From Thermomonospora catenispora (lineage in GTDB: Bacteria > Actinomycetota > Actinomycetes > Streptosporangiales > Streptosporangiaceae): a stretch of 64,000 nt of DNA. Made by a program: the position numbers and the translations under genes. How positions within the stretch are numbered: position 1 is the stretch's first letter; the number at the start of each line of letters is the position of its first letter. The stretch lies in contig NZ_RRYT01000005.1 of assembly GCF_006363815.1 (NCBI RefSeq), positions 62,001 to 126,000 of the forward strand, written 5' to 3'. Shown piece after piece: positions 54,751 through 63,926 of this stretch. Under the pieces are notes generated by a model. It saw nothing but the letters and a program-made list of their open reading frames with translations. It was not told where the DNA came from and ran no database searches.

Positions 54751-56154
54751 GTGTTCGGTGCGAGTGCGGGATCAGGCGGCCCCCTGCTGAACCGTCGCAG
54801 GTTTCTGACGGGGGCGGCCGGACTGGCGGCGGTGGGCGGGCTCTGCGGGAGCGCCCCTCAGCCGGTCGTCGCGGGCCGGCGGCGGCCGGGCGGCCGGCCG
54901 AACATCGTGCTCCTCGTCACCGACGACCAGCCGCTGGGCACCGAGTGGGCCACCCCGTCGATCCGCGGCACCACGTTCACCAGGGCGTATGCGACCACGC
55001 CGCTGTGCGGGCCGTCCCGGGCGTCGATCCTGACCGGGCGGTATGCGCACAACCACGGGGTCCTGCAGAACCTTTGGCCGCAGCGGCTCGACATGCGCTC
55101 CACCCTCCCGTGCCTGCTTCGCGAGCAGGGCGGCTATCGCACCGCGATCGTCGGCAAGTACCTCAACGGGTGGCATCTGCGGGACGCTCCGCCGTACTTC
55201 GACGAGTACGCGGTCATGCATCCGCCCCTGTACGAGCACGCCCGGTGGAACCTCAACGGCACCATCGTCACCCAGGCCGCCTACACCACCTCGTTGATCA
55301 GGCAGTACGCGGTCGACTTCTTACGGCGGCGCCGGGGCGATCCGCGTCCGTGGTTCCTGTACGTGACCCCGTACGCGCCGCATGAGCCGTTCTGGCCGGA
55401 GTCGGCGTACGCCGATCTCGCCGTTCCGCCGTGGGACGGCAATCCCGCCGTGGCGCGGACCGGCAGGGAGGGCAAGCCCGCCTACATCCGGGGCGCCGAC
55501 GGCACCCCGGAGCACGGCCGGCGCATCCGCGCGGCACAGCTCCGGGCGTTGCGCTCCGTCGACGATCTGTTCCGCGCGCTGTGGAACGAGCTGGCCGCCC
55601 AGGACGCGTTGAACGACACGCTGGTCATGGTGGTCAGCGACAACGGCTACTGCTGGGCCGATCACGGCTGGGTGGGCAAGAACGTCCCGTACGCCCCGTC
55701 GACCAGGATCCCGTTGACGATCCACTGGCCCGCCGGGGGGTTCGGGCCGGGGCGTCGTGATGACCGGCTGGTCGCCACCATCGACATCGCCCCCACCCTG
55801 CTGGACGCCGCCGGGATCCCCGCCGAGGCGGACGGCCGTTCTCTGCTGCGTCCCGGCGACCGCGACGATCTGCTGCTCGAGTGGTGGAAGCACGGCGGCG
55901 GCCAGGCGGGGCACAGCTGGGCCTCCGTGGTCGGCCGCGATTTCCAGTACATCGAGCATTACGACCTGAGGCTGAACGACGACGGCCGGCTCGAGGGCGA
56001 CGGTGCGGTCGTGCACCGTGAGTACTACGACCTGCGGGCCGATCCGCACCAGGTGCGGAACCTCCTGCACGGGGCCGCCCCGGACGCCTGGCGTCGCCTG
56101 GGCGTCGATCGGCTGTCGGCCCGGCTGGCCCCCGTCCGGTCCGCCTTCCGGTGA
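54751..56154 (+). CDS. Tat-exported sulfatase
   Basis: Type I sulfatase, 467 residues. The Tat signal NRRRFLTGAAGLAAVGGLCG is at about 14-35, so it is exported folded. Metal ligands begin with IVLLVTDDQP; the formylglycine site is LCGPSRASILTGRYAHNHG, a proper CxPSR cysteine motif that needs a formylglycine-generating enzyme or equivalent. Further family features are VGKYLNGWH, MVVSDNGYCWADHGWVGKN and DIAPTLLDAAGI. The natural sulfate ester is unknown. GTG 54751 is chosen as the first codon, probably leaderless. Convergent with the acyltransferase. Confidence 0.92.
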   Translation: MFGASAGSGGPLLNRRRFLTGAAGLAAVGGLCGSAPQPVVAGRRRPGGRPNIVLLVTDDQPLGTEWATPSIRGTTFTRAYATTPLCGPSRASILTGRYAHNHGVLQNLWPQRLDMRSTLPCLLREQGGYRTAIVGKYLNGWHLRDAPPYFDEYAVMHPPLYEHARWNLNGTIVTQAAYTTSLIRQYAVDFLRRRRGDPRPWFLYVTPYAPHEPFWPESAYADLAVPPWDGNPAVARTGREGKPAYIRGADGTPEHGRRIRAAQLRALRSVDDLFRALWNELAAQDALNDTLVMVVSDNGYCWADHGWVGKNVPYAPSTRIPLTIHWPAGGFGPGRRDDRLVATIDIAPTLLDAAGIPAEADGRSLLRPGDRDDLLLEWWKHGGGQAGHSWASVVGRDFQYIEHYDLRLNDDGRLEGDGAVVHREYYDLRADPHQVRNLLHGAAPDAWRRLGVDRLSARLAPVRSAFR

Positions 56155-56173
56155 CCGGGGCGCGGGGCCGCCG

Positions 56174-56944
56174 TCAGCCGGCGGCTTCGCGGGGGGTCTC
56201 CTGCTCCCGGTCGAGCTCCTCGCGGGAGGGGCGGTCGTCGGCCTCCTCGGCGGAGATCCTGGCGAGCTCTTCCAGGGAGGCCAGGGGGCGGGGGGAGCGC
56301 AGGGGAGGCACCCAGCCCTGGTCAGGGTCGTAGCGGCGGAGGATCTTGGCGGGGACGCCGCCGATGACGCAGTGGTCGGGGAACTCGCCGCGGACGACCG
56401 CGCCGCCGGCGACGGCGACGTTGCGGCCCAGCTTGGTGCCGGGGAGGATGATCGCGCCGGCGCCGATCCAGCACCCGTCGCCGATGACGACCGGTTTGTT
56501 CTCCGGCCACTGGCGGCCGATGGGCGTGTCCAGGTCCCGGTAGCTGTGGTTCTGGTCGGTGATGTAGACGTTCGGGCCGGTGAAGACGTGGTCGCCGATC
56601 TCGATCGACTGGTGGCCGACGATATAGGTGCCGCGGCCCAGGGAACAGCTCTTGCCGATCTTGACGATCAGGTCGGGGCCCAGGTCCAGGCCGGGCACGA
56701 AGCCGGCGGAGATGGTGACGTGGGTGCCGATCAGGGTGTGGTCTCCGATCGAGATCCACGGCTCGCCGTAGATGGCGCCCGCCGGGAAGCCGATGCAGGC
56801 CCCCTCACCCAGGTAGGCGAAGCGGTGTCGTCCGGGGGTGGCGGGGGTGATCTCACCGTGCCGTTGGATCCACTCCCAGCCGCGGTGCACGGCGGAGTGC
56901 AGCATCCGCCGAGCCAGCGTGGCCAGAACGTGTTTCAGCGACAT
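56174..56944 (-). CDS. Left-handed beta-helix acyltransferase
   Basis: 256 residues from ATG 56944. Hexapeptide repeats run from about residue 55 to 195 (ISIGDHTLIGTHVTISAGF, IGKSCSLGRGTYIVGHQSIEIGDHVFTG, VVIGDGCWIGAGAIILPGTKLG), forming the LbH trimer fold of O-acetyltransferases; DQNHSYRDLDTPIG holds the catalytic His region. The N-terminus (about 1-35) is amphipathic and the C-terminus acidic. It may acetylate a surface polysaccharide. Convergent with the sulfatase (19 bp apart). Confidence 0.9.
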   Translation of the reverse strand: MSLKHVLATLARRMLHSAVHRGWEWIQRHGEITPATPGRHRFAYLGEGACIGFPAGAIYGEPWISIGDHTLIGTHVTISAGFVPGLDLGPDLIVKIGKSCSLGRGTYIVGHQSIEIGDHVFTGPNVYITDQNHSYRDLDTPIGRQWPENKPVVIGDGCWIGAGAIILPGTKLGRNVAVAGGAVVRGEFPDHCVIGGVPAKILRRYDPDQGWVPPLRSPRPLASLEELARISAEEADDRPSREELDREQETPREAAG

Positions 56945-57100
56945 GGCGCACACGCTACCGGCTGGTAGCGGCGAACGGCACCATGCCCCTCCCGCCTCCC
57001 CTTCCGCATCCTCTCCGCCGGCCCGTCGTCGGCCCCCGCACCCGCCGCCCGCCCGCGCCGGAGGCGTGCGCGGGCGGCGACCGATCGCGGGCGCGGGCAC

Positions 57101-57136
57101 GTGAAGGGACCCGCCGTCGGTGGCGGGTCCCTTCAC
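57101..57136. terminator. Strong bidirectional hairpin
   Basis: Perfect 15-bp stem (57101-57115 with 57122-57136), GTCGGT loop, 74 bp past the stop of the DUF5324 gene. Confidence 0.8.
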
Positions 57137-57209
57137 GCGTGTCTTCGTCGCCGGAAGCCCGAAGCCGGCTCGACGCGTGCCACCGACGCCGGAGCAGGCT
57201 GGCCGGGGG

Positions 57210-57650
57210 TCAGTGGGCCGGTGTGCCGTCTTCCGCGGCGGCGGTCTGCGGGTACTGCTCGTACGGCGTCTGGAACGCGTTCCGCCGGGTCATGGCGGCG
57301 CCGGCGGCGCCCAGCGCGGCGATCGCGGCCAGCACGATCAGGCCGGTGTTGCGGGGACGGTCGGGCGGCGCGGGAGGTTCGATCCGGTGGGCGGTGTCGT
57401 TCAGCCAGGCGCTCAGGCGCGGCGCGAGGTCCCGCTCGACGTATCCGGCGGCGCGTTCCAGCCGAGGGGCGCTCCAGCGGCGGGCCCGCAGCACGCGTTC
57501 GGCGGCGTACTCGCGGGAGCGGGCGGCGACCGGGCCGACCCGTTCGGCGGCCACCGCCGCGCTCTGCCGGGCGGCATGCCGCAGCTGGCGGATGCGCGAG
57601 GTGTCGATCTGGACTTCCGACTTCCGGCGGACTGAGATCAATGAGGACAC
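57210..57650 (-). CDS. DUF5324 family protein
   Basis: 146 residues from GTG 57650 with GGGGAGG upstream; the frame is open beyond without support. Mostly helical and Arg/Ala-rich (RQLRHAARQSAAVAAERVGPVAARSREYAAERVL), then one transmembrane helix (TGLIVLAAIAALGAAGAAM) and a short C-terminal tail. This pattern and its position divergent to the cyclophilin gene are those of the actinomycete DUF5324 proteins; function unknown. Confidence 0.82.
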   Translation of the reverse strand: MSSLISVRRKSEVQIDTSRIRQLRHAARQSAAVAAERVGPVAARSREYAAERVLRARRWSAPRLERAAGYVERDLAPRLSAWLNDTAHRIEPPAPPDRPRNTGLIVLAAIAALGAAGAAMTRRNAFQTPYEQYPQTAAAEDGTPAH

Positions 57651-57869
57651 GCTAACCTCCCCTGTGTGCGAGGTCCCGCCCTGCACCCTTCCCACGTGAC
57701 ATGGGGTAAACCCGGGACGTGGGAGGATGCGGTCACCCCTCGCGGAGGCATGCATCGGCCCGGTATTGCGGTGGAAAGGGATCAAGCCGGCATCCAGGCC
57801 CGCACGAACGGGTAGGGACACCGCCCGTCCCCTGCACATCCGGCTCCACGACAGAAGGAGGCAGCCGCC

Positions 57870-58403
<534 letters not shown>

Positions 58404-58446
58404 AGGGTGTGAGCATCTCCGTCGCGTTCACGCCCCCCCGAGGAGC

Positions 58447-59352
58447 GTGACCCCGTTGAACCCACAAGTCCCCGGAGCCCCCGCCGAGGCGCCGAGCTGC
58501 TACCGCCACCCCGGGCGGGAGACCTACGTGCGGTGCACCCGGTGCGACCGCTACATCTGCCCCGAGTGCATGCGGGACGCCGCGGTGGGGCACCAGTGCG
58601 TGGAGTGCGTGCAGGAGGGCAACCGCACCGTGCGGCAGGCGCGCACCGTGTTCGGCGGGCGGGTCTCGCACACCCCGGTCGTCACCTACACGCTCATCGC
58701 GCTGAACGTGCTGGCGTACGTGGCGGAGATCGTCTCCGACCGGATGGTGGACCGGTTCGCGATGCTGGGCGTGTGGGTCGACCAGTTCGGCATCGTGCAG
58801 CCGGGCGGGGTGGTGGACGGCGAGTTCCACCGGCTGATCACCGCCGCGTTCCTGCACTCGCCTCCGAGCGGCTCGTTCAGCATCACCCACATCCTGTTCA
58901 ACATGTGGGCGCTGTGGGTGTTGGGGCCGCAGCTGGAGCAGGTGCTGGGCCGGTGGCGGTTCACCGCCCTGTACCTGCTGTCGGCGCTCGGCGGCTCGGT
59001 CCTGCTCTACCTGGTCAACCCCACCGGTGTGGCGGTCGGGGCCTCGGGCGCGATCTTCGGTCTGTTCGGGGCCTACTTCGTGGTCGCCAAGCGGATGAAC
59101 GCCCCCACCGGCGGCATCGTCACCCTGCTGGCCCTCAACCTGGTGATCACCTTCACGGTGAGCGGCATCTCCTGGGAGGGCCACATCGGCGGCCTGGTCG
59201 TCGGGAGCCTCCTCACCGCCGCCTTCGCGTTCGCGCCGCGGAACAACCGCACCGCCCTGCACGTCGCCGCGGTGGCGGGCACCTGCCTGCTGCTGATGGC
59301 CCTGGTCGTCGTCCAGACCGCCCGGCTCAGCGACGTCACGGTGCTGCTGTGA
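58447..59352 (+). CDS. Rhomboid-family intramembrane serine protease
   Basis: 301 residues. The N-terminus (about 18-55) is a zinc-binding B-box-like module with six Cys and two His (CYRHPGRETYVRCTRCDRYI, then CPECMRDAAVGHQCVECV). Six to seven membrane helices follow. The catalytic serine is in VGASGAIFGLFGAYF and the catalytic His in WEGHIGGLVVGSLLTA. GTG 58447 has GAGGAG upstream. The zinc module plus rhomboid core is a standard actinobacterial combination; substrate unknown. Probably in an operon with ppiA, 43 bp upstream. Confidence 0.93.
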   Translation: MTPLNPQVPGAPAEAPSCYRHPGRETYVRCTRCDRYICPECMRDAAVGHQCVECVQEGNRTVRQARTVFGGRVSHTPVVTYTLIALNVLAYVAEIVSDRMVDRFAMLGVWVDQFGIVQPGGVVDGEFHRLITAAFLHSPPSGSFSITHILFNMWALWVLGPQLEQVLGRWRFTALYLLSALGGSVLLYLVNPTGVAVGASGAIFGLFGAYFVVAKRMNAPTGGIVTLLALNLVITFTVSGISWEGHIGGLVVGSLLTAAFAFAPRNNRTALHVAAVAGTCLLLMALVVVQTARLSDVTVLL

Positions 59353-59731
59353 GCTCCGGCGACCCTCGTGCGGCGATGCCGCCGGGCCGGTCGCCGGTCG
59401 GGCATTCCCGGGGCCCGGGCTTCGCCGGCGGTGTCGCACGGTGACGCCGCCGAGGCGGCCGGGCGGGCGCGGCCGGGGCGCCGGCGTCGTGGCGCCGGGG
59501 CGTGCGGCGAGCGATCGGACCGCCCCGGCGGAACACGGCGGGACACCCGGCGCGTGTCCGGCGGACGGCGCCGCGGATCCCGCCACTCGGCCGATGCGCC
59601 GCCGGTCACGCAGGCGCTCCTGCGCCGGTGGGCGCCGTGATCCCGGCCCCGGCGTCCCTTGAGGCCGTGCCCCGCAGGCGGTCCCGCCGCAGGGCCGGGC
59701 GGCGACCGGTGGGCGTGCGGAGGCCGGTCGG
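59353..59731. other. Spacer between convergent rhomboid and crgA genes
   Basis: About 380 bp of very GC-rich DNA. No gene, RNA or convincing hairpin was found. Confidence 0.5.
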
Positions 59732-59989
59732 TCAGCGCCAGCGCGTGGACAGCACCACGCCGAGGATGATGGCGCCGAAGCCGATGCCCAGGTTCCAGTT
59801 GCCCAGGTCCGTCATCAGCGGGACCTCGGTGCCGGTGCTGGCCGTCACATAGAAGGTGGCGATCCAGAGCAGGCCGATCAGCCACAGGGAGAGCATCGTC
59901 GGGACCAGCCAGCGCGGGCTGACCTCGACCTTCTGCGTCTTCTGCGGCGGCGTGTAGACGGCCTTCTTGCGGACTTTCGACTTGGCCAC
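59732..59989 (-). CDS. crgA: Cell division protein CrgA
   Basis: Small septation regulator of mycelial actinobacteria that interacts with FtsZ and cell-wall synthesis proteins. 85 residues from GTG 59989 (AGGAGA upstream), starting AKSKVRKKAVYTPP. Two transmembrane helices (WLVPTMLSLWLIGLLWIATFYV, NLGIGFGAIILGVVL), basic start, short ends. Both length and context (next to the sortase gene) are standard. Confidence 0.95.
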   Translation of the reverse strand: MAKSKVRKKAVYTPPQKTQKVEVSPRWLVPTMLSLWLIGLLWIATFYVTASTGTEVPLMTDLGNWNLGIGFGAIILGVVLSTRWR

Positions 59990-60133
59990 GGTGGCTCGTT
60001 CTCCTCGGGCGGACGGCGGCGCGGCAGTCCGCGCATGGGCAGCTCTGCCGACAGGGTAGTCGCTGGTGAGCAGAGTAAGGCCTGACAGGCCGTCGGAGCG
60101 AGAGCCCGTGACCGAATCACGTGCAGTGCGGCA

Positions 60134-60961
60134 TTGATCCGGCCCCTGCGTCATGTCCGCGCACAACGCCGCTCCCGCCGGCGGGCGACGGTGTCCCTGA
60201 GCGGAGGCGGCGACCCCGGCCGGGGAACGGCGTCTTCGAGCGGGGCGGCGACCTCGGTCGGAGACGGCGAGGCGAATGCCACCATAGGGGCACGACCGGA
60301 CGGACGGAGGGGAACGCTGCGAGCCATCATCCGCGGCATCGGCGAGCTGTGCATCACCGCCGGACTGATCGTGCTGCTGTTCATGGCGTACGAGCTGTGG
60401 GGGACCGGCCGGTACACCCGCGAGCAGCAGGACCGGCTCAGCGACCAGCTCCTCCGGTCCTGGAACGCGCCCCCCGCCCGGGTCACCACCGAGAAGGTCA
60501 AACTGGGGAACGGGATCGCGATGATCCGCATCCCGCGGCTCGGCAAGGACTACCGGTACGTGATCGTCGAGGGCGTCGAACCCCGGGACCTCCGCAAGGG
60601 GCCGGGCCACTACCCCGGCAGCGCCATGCCCGGCCAGATCGGCAACTTCGTCGTCTCCGGGCACCGCACCACCTACTCCGCCCCGTTCAACGGCCTCGAC
60701 CGGCTGCGCGACGGCGACCGCATCCTCATCGACACCCGCACCGCCCAGTACGTCTACAAGGTCACCGGACGGCGGGTGGTCAAGCCGACCGCGGTGGAGG
60801 TCACCGCGCCCGTGCCGTTCCGCCCCGGCGCCAAGCCCACCGAACGGCTGATCACCCTCACCACCTGCCACCCCAAGTTCTCGGCGGCCAAACGGCTCAT
60901 CGTCTTCGGAAAGCTGGCGGAACGACGTCCCCGCCGCCTGCAACCCTCCGACGGCGGGTAG
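60134..60961 (+). CDS. Class E sortase
   Basis: Transpeptidase that attaches LAxTG-type proteins to the cell wall. One membrane anchor (GELCITAGLIVLLFMAYELWG, near residue 75) precedes the catalytic domain. Active-site residues are His in NFVVSGHRTTY, Cys in LITLTTCHPKF and the following Arg in AAKRLIVFGK. The start is uncertain: TTG 60134 gives 275 residues and a long disordered cytosolic N-terminus; GTG near 60190 is an alternative. Divergent from crgA and 35 bp before the small membrane gene. Confidence 0.9.
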   Translation: MIRPLRHVRAQRRSRRRATVSLSGGGDPGRGTASSSGAATSVGDGEANATIGARPDGRRGTLRAIIRGIGELCITAGLIVLLFMAYELWGTGRYTREQQDRLSDQLLRSWNAPPARVTTEKVKLGNGIAMIRIPRLGKDYRYVIVEGVEPRDLRKGPGHYPGSAMPGQIGNFVVSGHRTTYSAPFNGLDRLRDGDRILIDTRTAQYVYKVTGRRVVKPTAVEVTAPVPFRPGAKPTERLITLTTCHPKFSAAKRLIVFGKLAERRPRRLQPSDGG

Positions 60962-60996
60962 CCTCCCTCCTTGCGGGAGACCGACGAGGAGAACCG

Positions 60997-61191
60997 ATGT
61001 ATGCGTGGATCTGGCGGCATCTGCCCGGCTCGGGACCGGTCAGGGCACTGATCGCGCTCGGGTTGGCGGCCGTGGTCGTGCTGCTGCTGTGGAACGTGGC
61101 GTTCCCCTGGGCCGAATCGAAGATCCAGTTCGATCGGAACACCGTCGAACACGGCGGCTCCGCCGTGACCTCCACCCCCACCGGGCGTTGA
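60997..61191 (+). CDS. Small single-helix membrane protein
   Basis: 64 residues from ATG 60997, with GAGGAG upstream. MYAWIWRHLPGSGPVRAL is followed by one transmembrane helix (IALGLAAVVVLLLWNVAFPWA) and a polar outside tail (SKIQFDRNTVEHGGS). It lies between the sortase and pabA genes with short gaps, where actinomycetes commonly have a gene of this size. Function unknown. Confidence 0.82.
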   Translation: MYAWIWRHLPGSGPVRALIALGLAAVVVLLLWNVAFPWAESKIQFDRNTVEHGGSAVTSTPTGR

Positions 61192-61205
61192 ACGGGTCGC
61201 CCGCC

Positions 61206-61784
61206 ATGGCCCCGCGCATCCTCGTGGTGGACAACCACGACAGCTTCGTCCACACCATCGTCCAGTACCTGCTCGAGCTGGGCGCCGAGTGCCGGGTCGA
61301 GGACCGGTCCGCGGTGACGGTCGCCGACGCCGCCGGCGTGGACGGCGTCCTGCTGAGCCCCGGACCGGGGCATCCCGCCGACACCGCCGTCTGCCTGGAC
61401 CTGGTCGACCACGCCGACCGGCGCCGCCTCCCCCTGCTGGGCGTCTGCCTGGGCCACCAGATCATCGCCCACGCCTACGGCGGCAAGGTCCTGCGCGCCC
61501 CCGAACCCGTCCACGGGTGCACCAGCCCCGTCCACCACGACGGGACGGGCGTGCTGTCCGGCCTGCCCGACCCGTTCGAGGCCACCCGCTACCACTCCCT
61601 GGCGGTGGATCCCGCCGCCGTGCCCGACGTCCTGGAGGTCACCGCGCGCACCCCCGACGGGATCGTCATGGCCCTCCGGCACCGCCATCGCCCCATCGAA
61701 GGCGTCCAGTTCCACCCCGAGTCCATCCTGTCCGAGGCCGGCCATCGCCTGTTCGCCAACTGGCTGGCCTGCTGCGCCGCCTGA
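61206..61784 (+). CDS. pabA: Aminodeoxychorismate/anthranilate synthase, glutamine amidotransferase subunit
   Basis: Class I glutamine amidotransferase supplying ammonia to chorismate-using enzymes for folate (PabA) or tryptophan (TrpG). 192 residues. Motifs are VVDNHDSFVHTIVQYL, the oxyanion region SPGPGHP, nucleophile Cys in LLGVCLGHQII, and His-Glu in GVQFHPESILSEAGH. Which partner it serves cannot be told as no component I gene is near; its usual name in this conserved location is PabA. ATG 61206 has a weak ribosome site, 14 bp after the small membrane gene. Confidence 0.9.
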   Translation: MAPRILVVDNHDSFVHTIVQYLLELGAECRVEDRSAVTVADAAGVDGVLLSPGPGHPADTAVCLDLVDHADRRRLPLLGVCLGHQIIAHAYGGKVLRAPEPVHGCTSPVHHDGTGVLSGLPDPFEATRYHSLAVDPAAVPDVLEVTARTPDGIVMALRHRHRPIEGVQFHPESILSEAGHRLFANWLACCAA

Positions 61785-61867
61785 GCCGCGGCGGCGCGCC
61801 GTCGCGACCGTCCCGAAAAATCCGCCGGCCCCTGTAACAACCTCCCCCTCCCATCCGAATCACCCCA

Positions 61868-61908
61868 TGAGGGCTTCCGCCATTGCCCCCGAGTGGCGGA
61901 AGCCCTCA
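61868..61908. terminator. Bidirectional hairpin 1 between pabA and pknB
   Basis: Perfect 15-bp stem (61868-61882 with 61894-61908), 11-nt loop. Confidence 0.8.
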
Positions 61909-62011
61909 CTCATGTCCGTCGGCCGGTCCGCCCGCTCTGGCCCGGGCGACACCGGCCCGAACGACGCCGTCCGGAGCGACACCGGCTCGAGAACGACACC
62001 GGCCCGAGCAA

Positions 62012-62050
62012 CGCCGAAGGCCCCGGTCCTCGCGACCGGGGCCTTCGGCG
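62012..62050. terminator. Hairpin 2, pknB terminator
   Basis: Perfect 17-bp stem (62012-62028 with 62034-62050), CTCGC loop, 12 bp past the pknB stop on the minus strand. Confidence 0.85.
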
Positions 62051-62062
62051 TGAGCGGACGGG

Positions 62063-63895
62063 TCAGTTCCTGCCGGGGAAGGGGAACTCCGGACCATCGT
62101 CGTCCCCGCCGCCGTCGGCGCGCTGGGCGACGAAGATGGTGACCGTCGTGCCCGGCGCCACCTGCTGGCCCGGCGGGACGCTCTGCCGCACCACCTTGCC
62201 CTCCTGAGCGGGGTGCTGCGGCGGGACCGGCACGACCCGCACGTCCAGGCCGGCGGTGCGCAACGTGGTGTCGGCCTGCGACTCGGTCTGCCCCACCACG
62301 TTCGGGACGGTGATGTTCTGCGGGCCGGACGAGACGTACATGACGACCGTCGACCCCTGGGCGGCCTCCTGACCGGGGCCGGGAGTGGTGCGGACGACCA
62401 GGCCCTTCTCCACGTCGTTGGAGGGCGTGCTGCGCTGGCTCACCTTGAAGCCGGCCTGCTCCAGCGTCTGACGGGCGCTCTCGGCCGGCTGGCCGGTCAC
62501 ATCGGGCACCAGCGCCTTCTGCGGCGGCTCCTTGCCCTTGGAGACGACCAGGTTGACCGACTCGCCCGTGGCCACCTGCTCCCCGGCCGCCGGGTCGGTG
62601 CTGATCACCCGGCCCTTGGCGACCTCGTCGCTGTACTCCTCGGTGACCTCGCCGACCTTCAGCCCGGCGTCGGTGAGCGCCTTCTCGGCCTCCTCCCGCC
62701 GCTTGCCCTCCACATCGGGCACCTCGACGGCCTGCACGGAGGCCGACGGGCTGTTGCTCGCGCCGCCGCTGGGGCCGGTGCCGCGGGAGAGCGCCACGCC
62801 GATCAGCGCGGCACCGCCGATGAACACCGCCACCACCAGCGCCCAGATGGCGATCTGCTTGCCCTTGCCGCCTCGGCGGTCGTCCTCCTCGTCGTACTCC
62901 ACCGGAGGCAGGTCGTAGTCGTCGTCGCGAGGCGGCCGGCGCGGCCGGGCGTGCGGCGGAGGACCGCCGGGACCGCCGGGAGCCGGGCTCATCACCCGGG
63001 TGCCCTGCGCGGCGTTGTCCATCAGCATGGTGGACGCCGCGTTCGCCGCCACCGGCATGCCCTGCATGGCCCGCTGGATGTCGGCTCGGAACTCCGCCGC
63101 GGTCTGGTAGCGATGGGCGGGATCCTTGGCCATCGCCTTGAGCACGATGTTGTCGCACCACTGCGGGATCGCCGGGTCCATCCGCGACGGCGGCACCGGC
63201 TCCTCCCGCACATGCTGATAGGCGATCGCCACCGGGGAGTCGCCGGTGAAGGGAGGCTGCCCGGTCAGCAGCTCGTACAGCACGCAGCCGGTGGAGTACA
63301 GGTCGCTGCGGGCGTCGACGCGCTCACCGCGGGCCTGCTCCGGCGACAGGTACTGGGCGGTCCCGATCACCTGCGCGGTCTGGGTCATGGTGGCGGCGGT
63401 GTCGGCCATCGCCCGGGCGATGCCGAAGTCCATCACCTTGACCTCGTGATTGCGGGTGAGCATCACGTTGGCCGGTTTGATGTCCCGGTGGATGATGCCC
63501 CCGCGGTGGCTGTAGTCCAGCGCCCGCAGGATCCCGTCGGTGATCTCCAGCGCGCGCTCGGGCGCCAGCCGGCCCTGTTCGCGGAGCAGGTCGCGCAGGG
63601 TCTGGCCCTCGACGTACTCCATCACGATGTACGGGATGGAGGTGTCGCCCACCTGGTCTTCGCCGGTGTCGTACACGGCGATCACCGACGGGTGGTTCAG
63701 CGAGGCCGCCGACTGCGCCTCCCGGCTGAACCGGGCCTGGAAGATCGGGTCCCGAGCCAGGTCCGAACGCAGTGTCTTGACCGCGACGATTCGGTCCAGC
63801 CGCAGGTCCTTGGCACGGTAGACCTCGGCCATGCCGCCGCGCCCGACGACGCTATCGAGCTCGTAGCGGCCACCGAGCAGCCGAGGCTGAGTCAT
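62063..63895 (-). CDS. pknB: PknB-type Ser/Thr kinase with three PASTA domains
   Basis: Membrane kinase that senses peptidoglycan fragments and controls cell-wall growth and division. The kinase domain (about 10-270) has GRGGMAEVYRA (P-loop), VAVKTL (Lys), IIHRDIKPANVML (catalytic loop), KVMDFGIARA and activation-loop threonines in TAATMTQTAQVIGT. A juxtamembrane Pro/Asp linker leads to the helix IAIWALVVAVFIGGAALIGVAL (about 350-370). Three PASTA repeats begin EVPDVEGK, LVPDVTGQ and TVPNVVGQ; many homologues have four. 610 residues. It follows a cell-wall gene cluster partly outside the window. Confidence 0.97.
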   Translation of the reverse strand: MTQPRLLGGRYELDSVVGRGGMAEVYRAKDLRLDRIVAVKTLRSDLARDPIFQARFSREAQSAASLNHPSVIAVYDTGEDQVGDTSIPYIVMEYVEGQTLRDLLREQGRLAPERALEITDGILRALDYSHRGGIIHRDIKPANVMLTRNHEVKVMDFGIARAMADTAATMTQTAQVIGTAQYLSPEQARGERVDARSDLYSTGCVLYELLTGQPPFTGDSPVAIAYQHVREEPVPPSRMDPAIPQWCDNIVLKAMAKDPAHRYQTAAEFRADIQRAMQGMPVAANAASTMLMDNAAQGTRVMSPAPGGPGGPPPHARPRRPPRDDDYDLPPVEYDEEDDRRGGKGKQIAIWALVVAVFIGGAALIGVALSRGTGPSGGASNSPSASVQAVEVPDVEGKRREEAEKALTDAGLKVGEVTEEYSDEVAKGRVISTDPAAGEQVATGESVNLVVSKGKEPPQKALVPDVTGQPAESARQTLEQAGFKVSQRSTPSNDVEKGLVVRTTPGPGQEAAQGSTVVMYVSSGPQNITVPNVVGQTESQADTTLRTAGLDVRVVPVPPQHPAQEGKVVRQSVPPGQQVAPGTTVTIFVAQRADGGGDDDGPEFPFPGRN

Positions 63896-63926
63896 GTCGA
63901 ATGCACTTTCCCTCGTACGTCTACAC

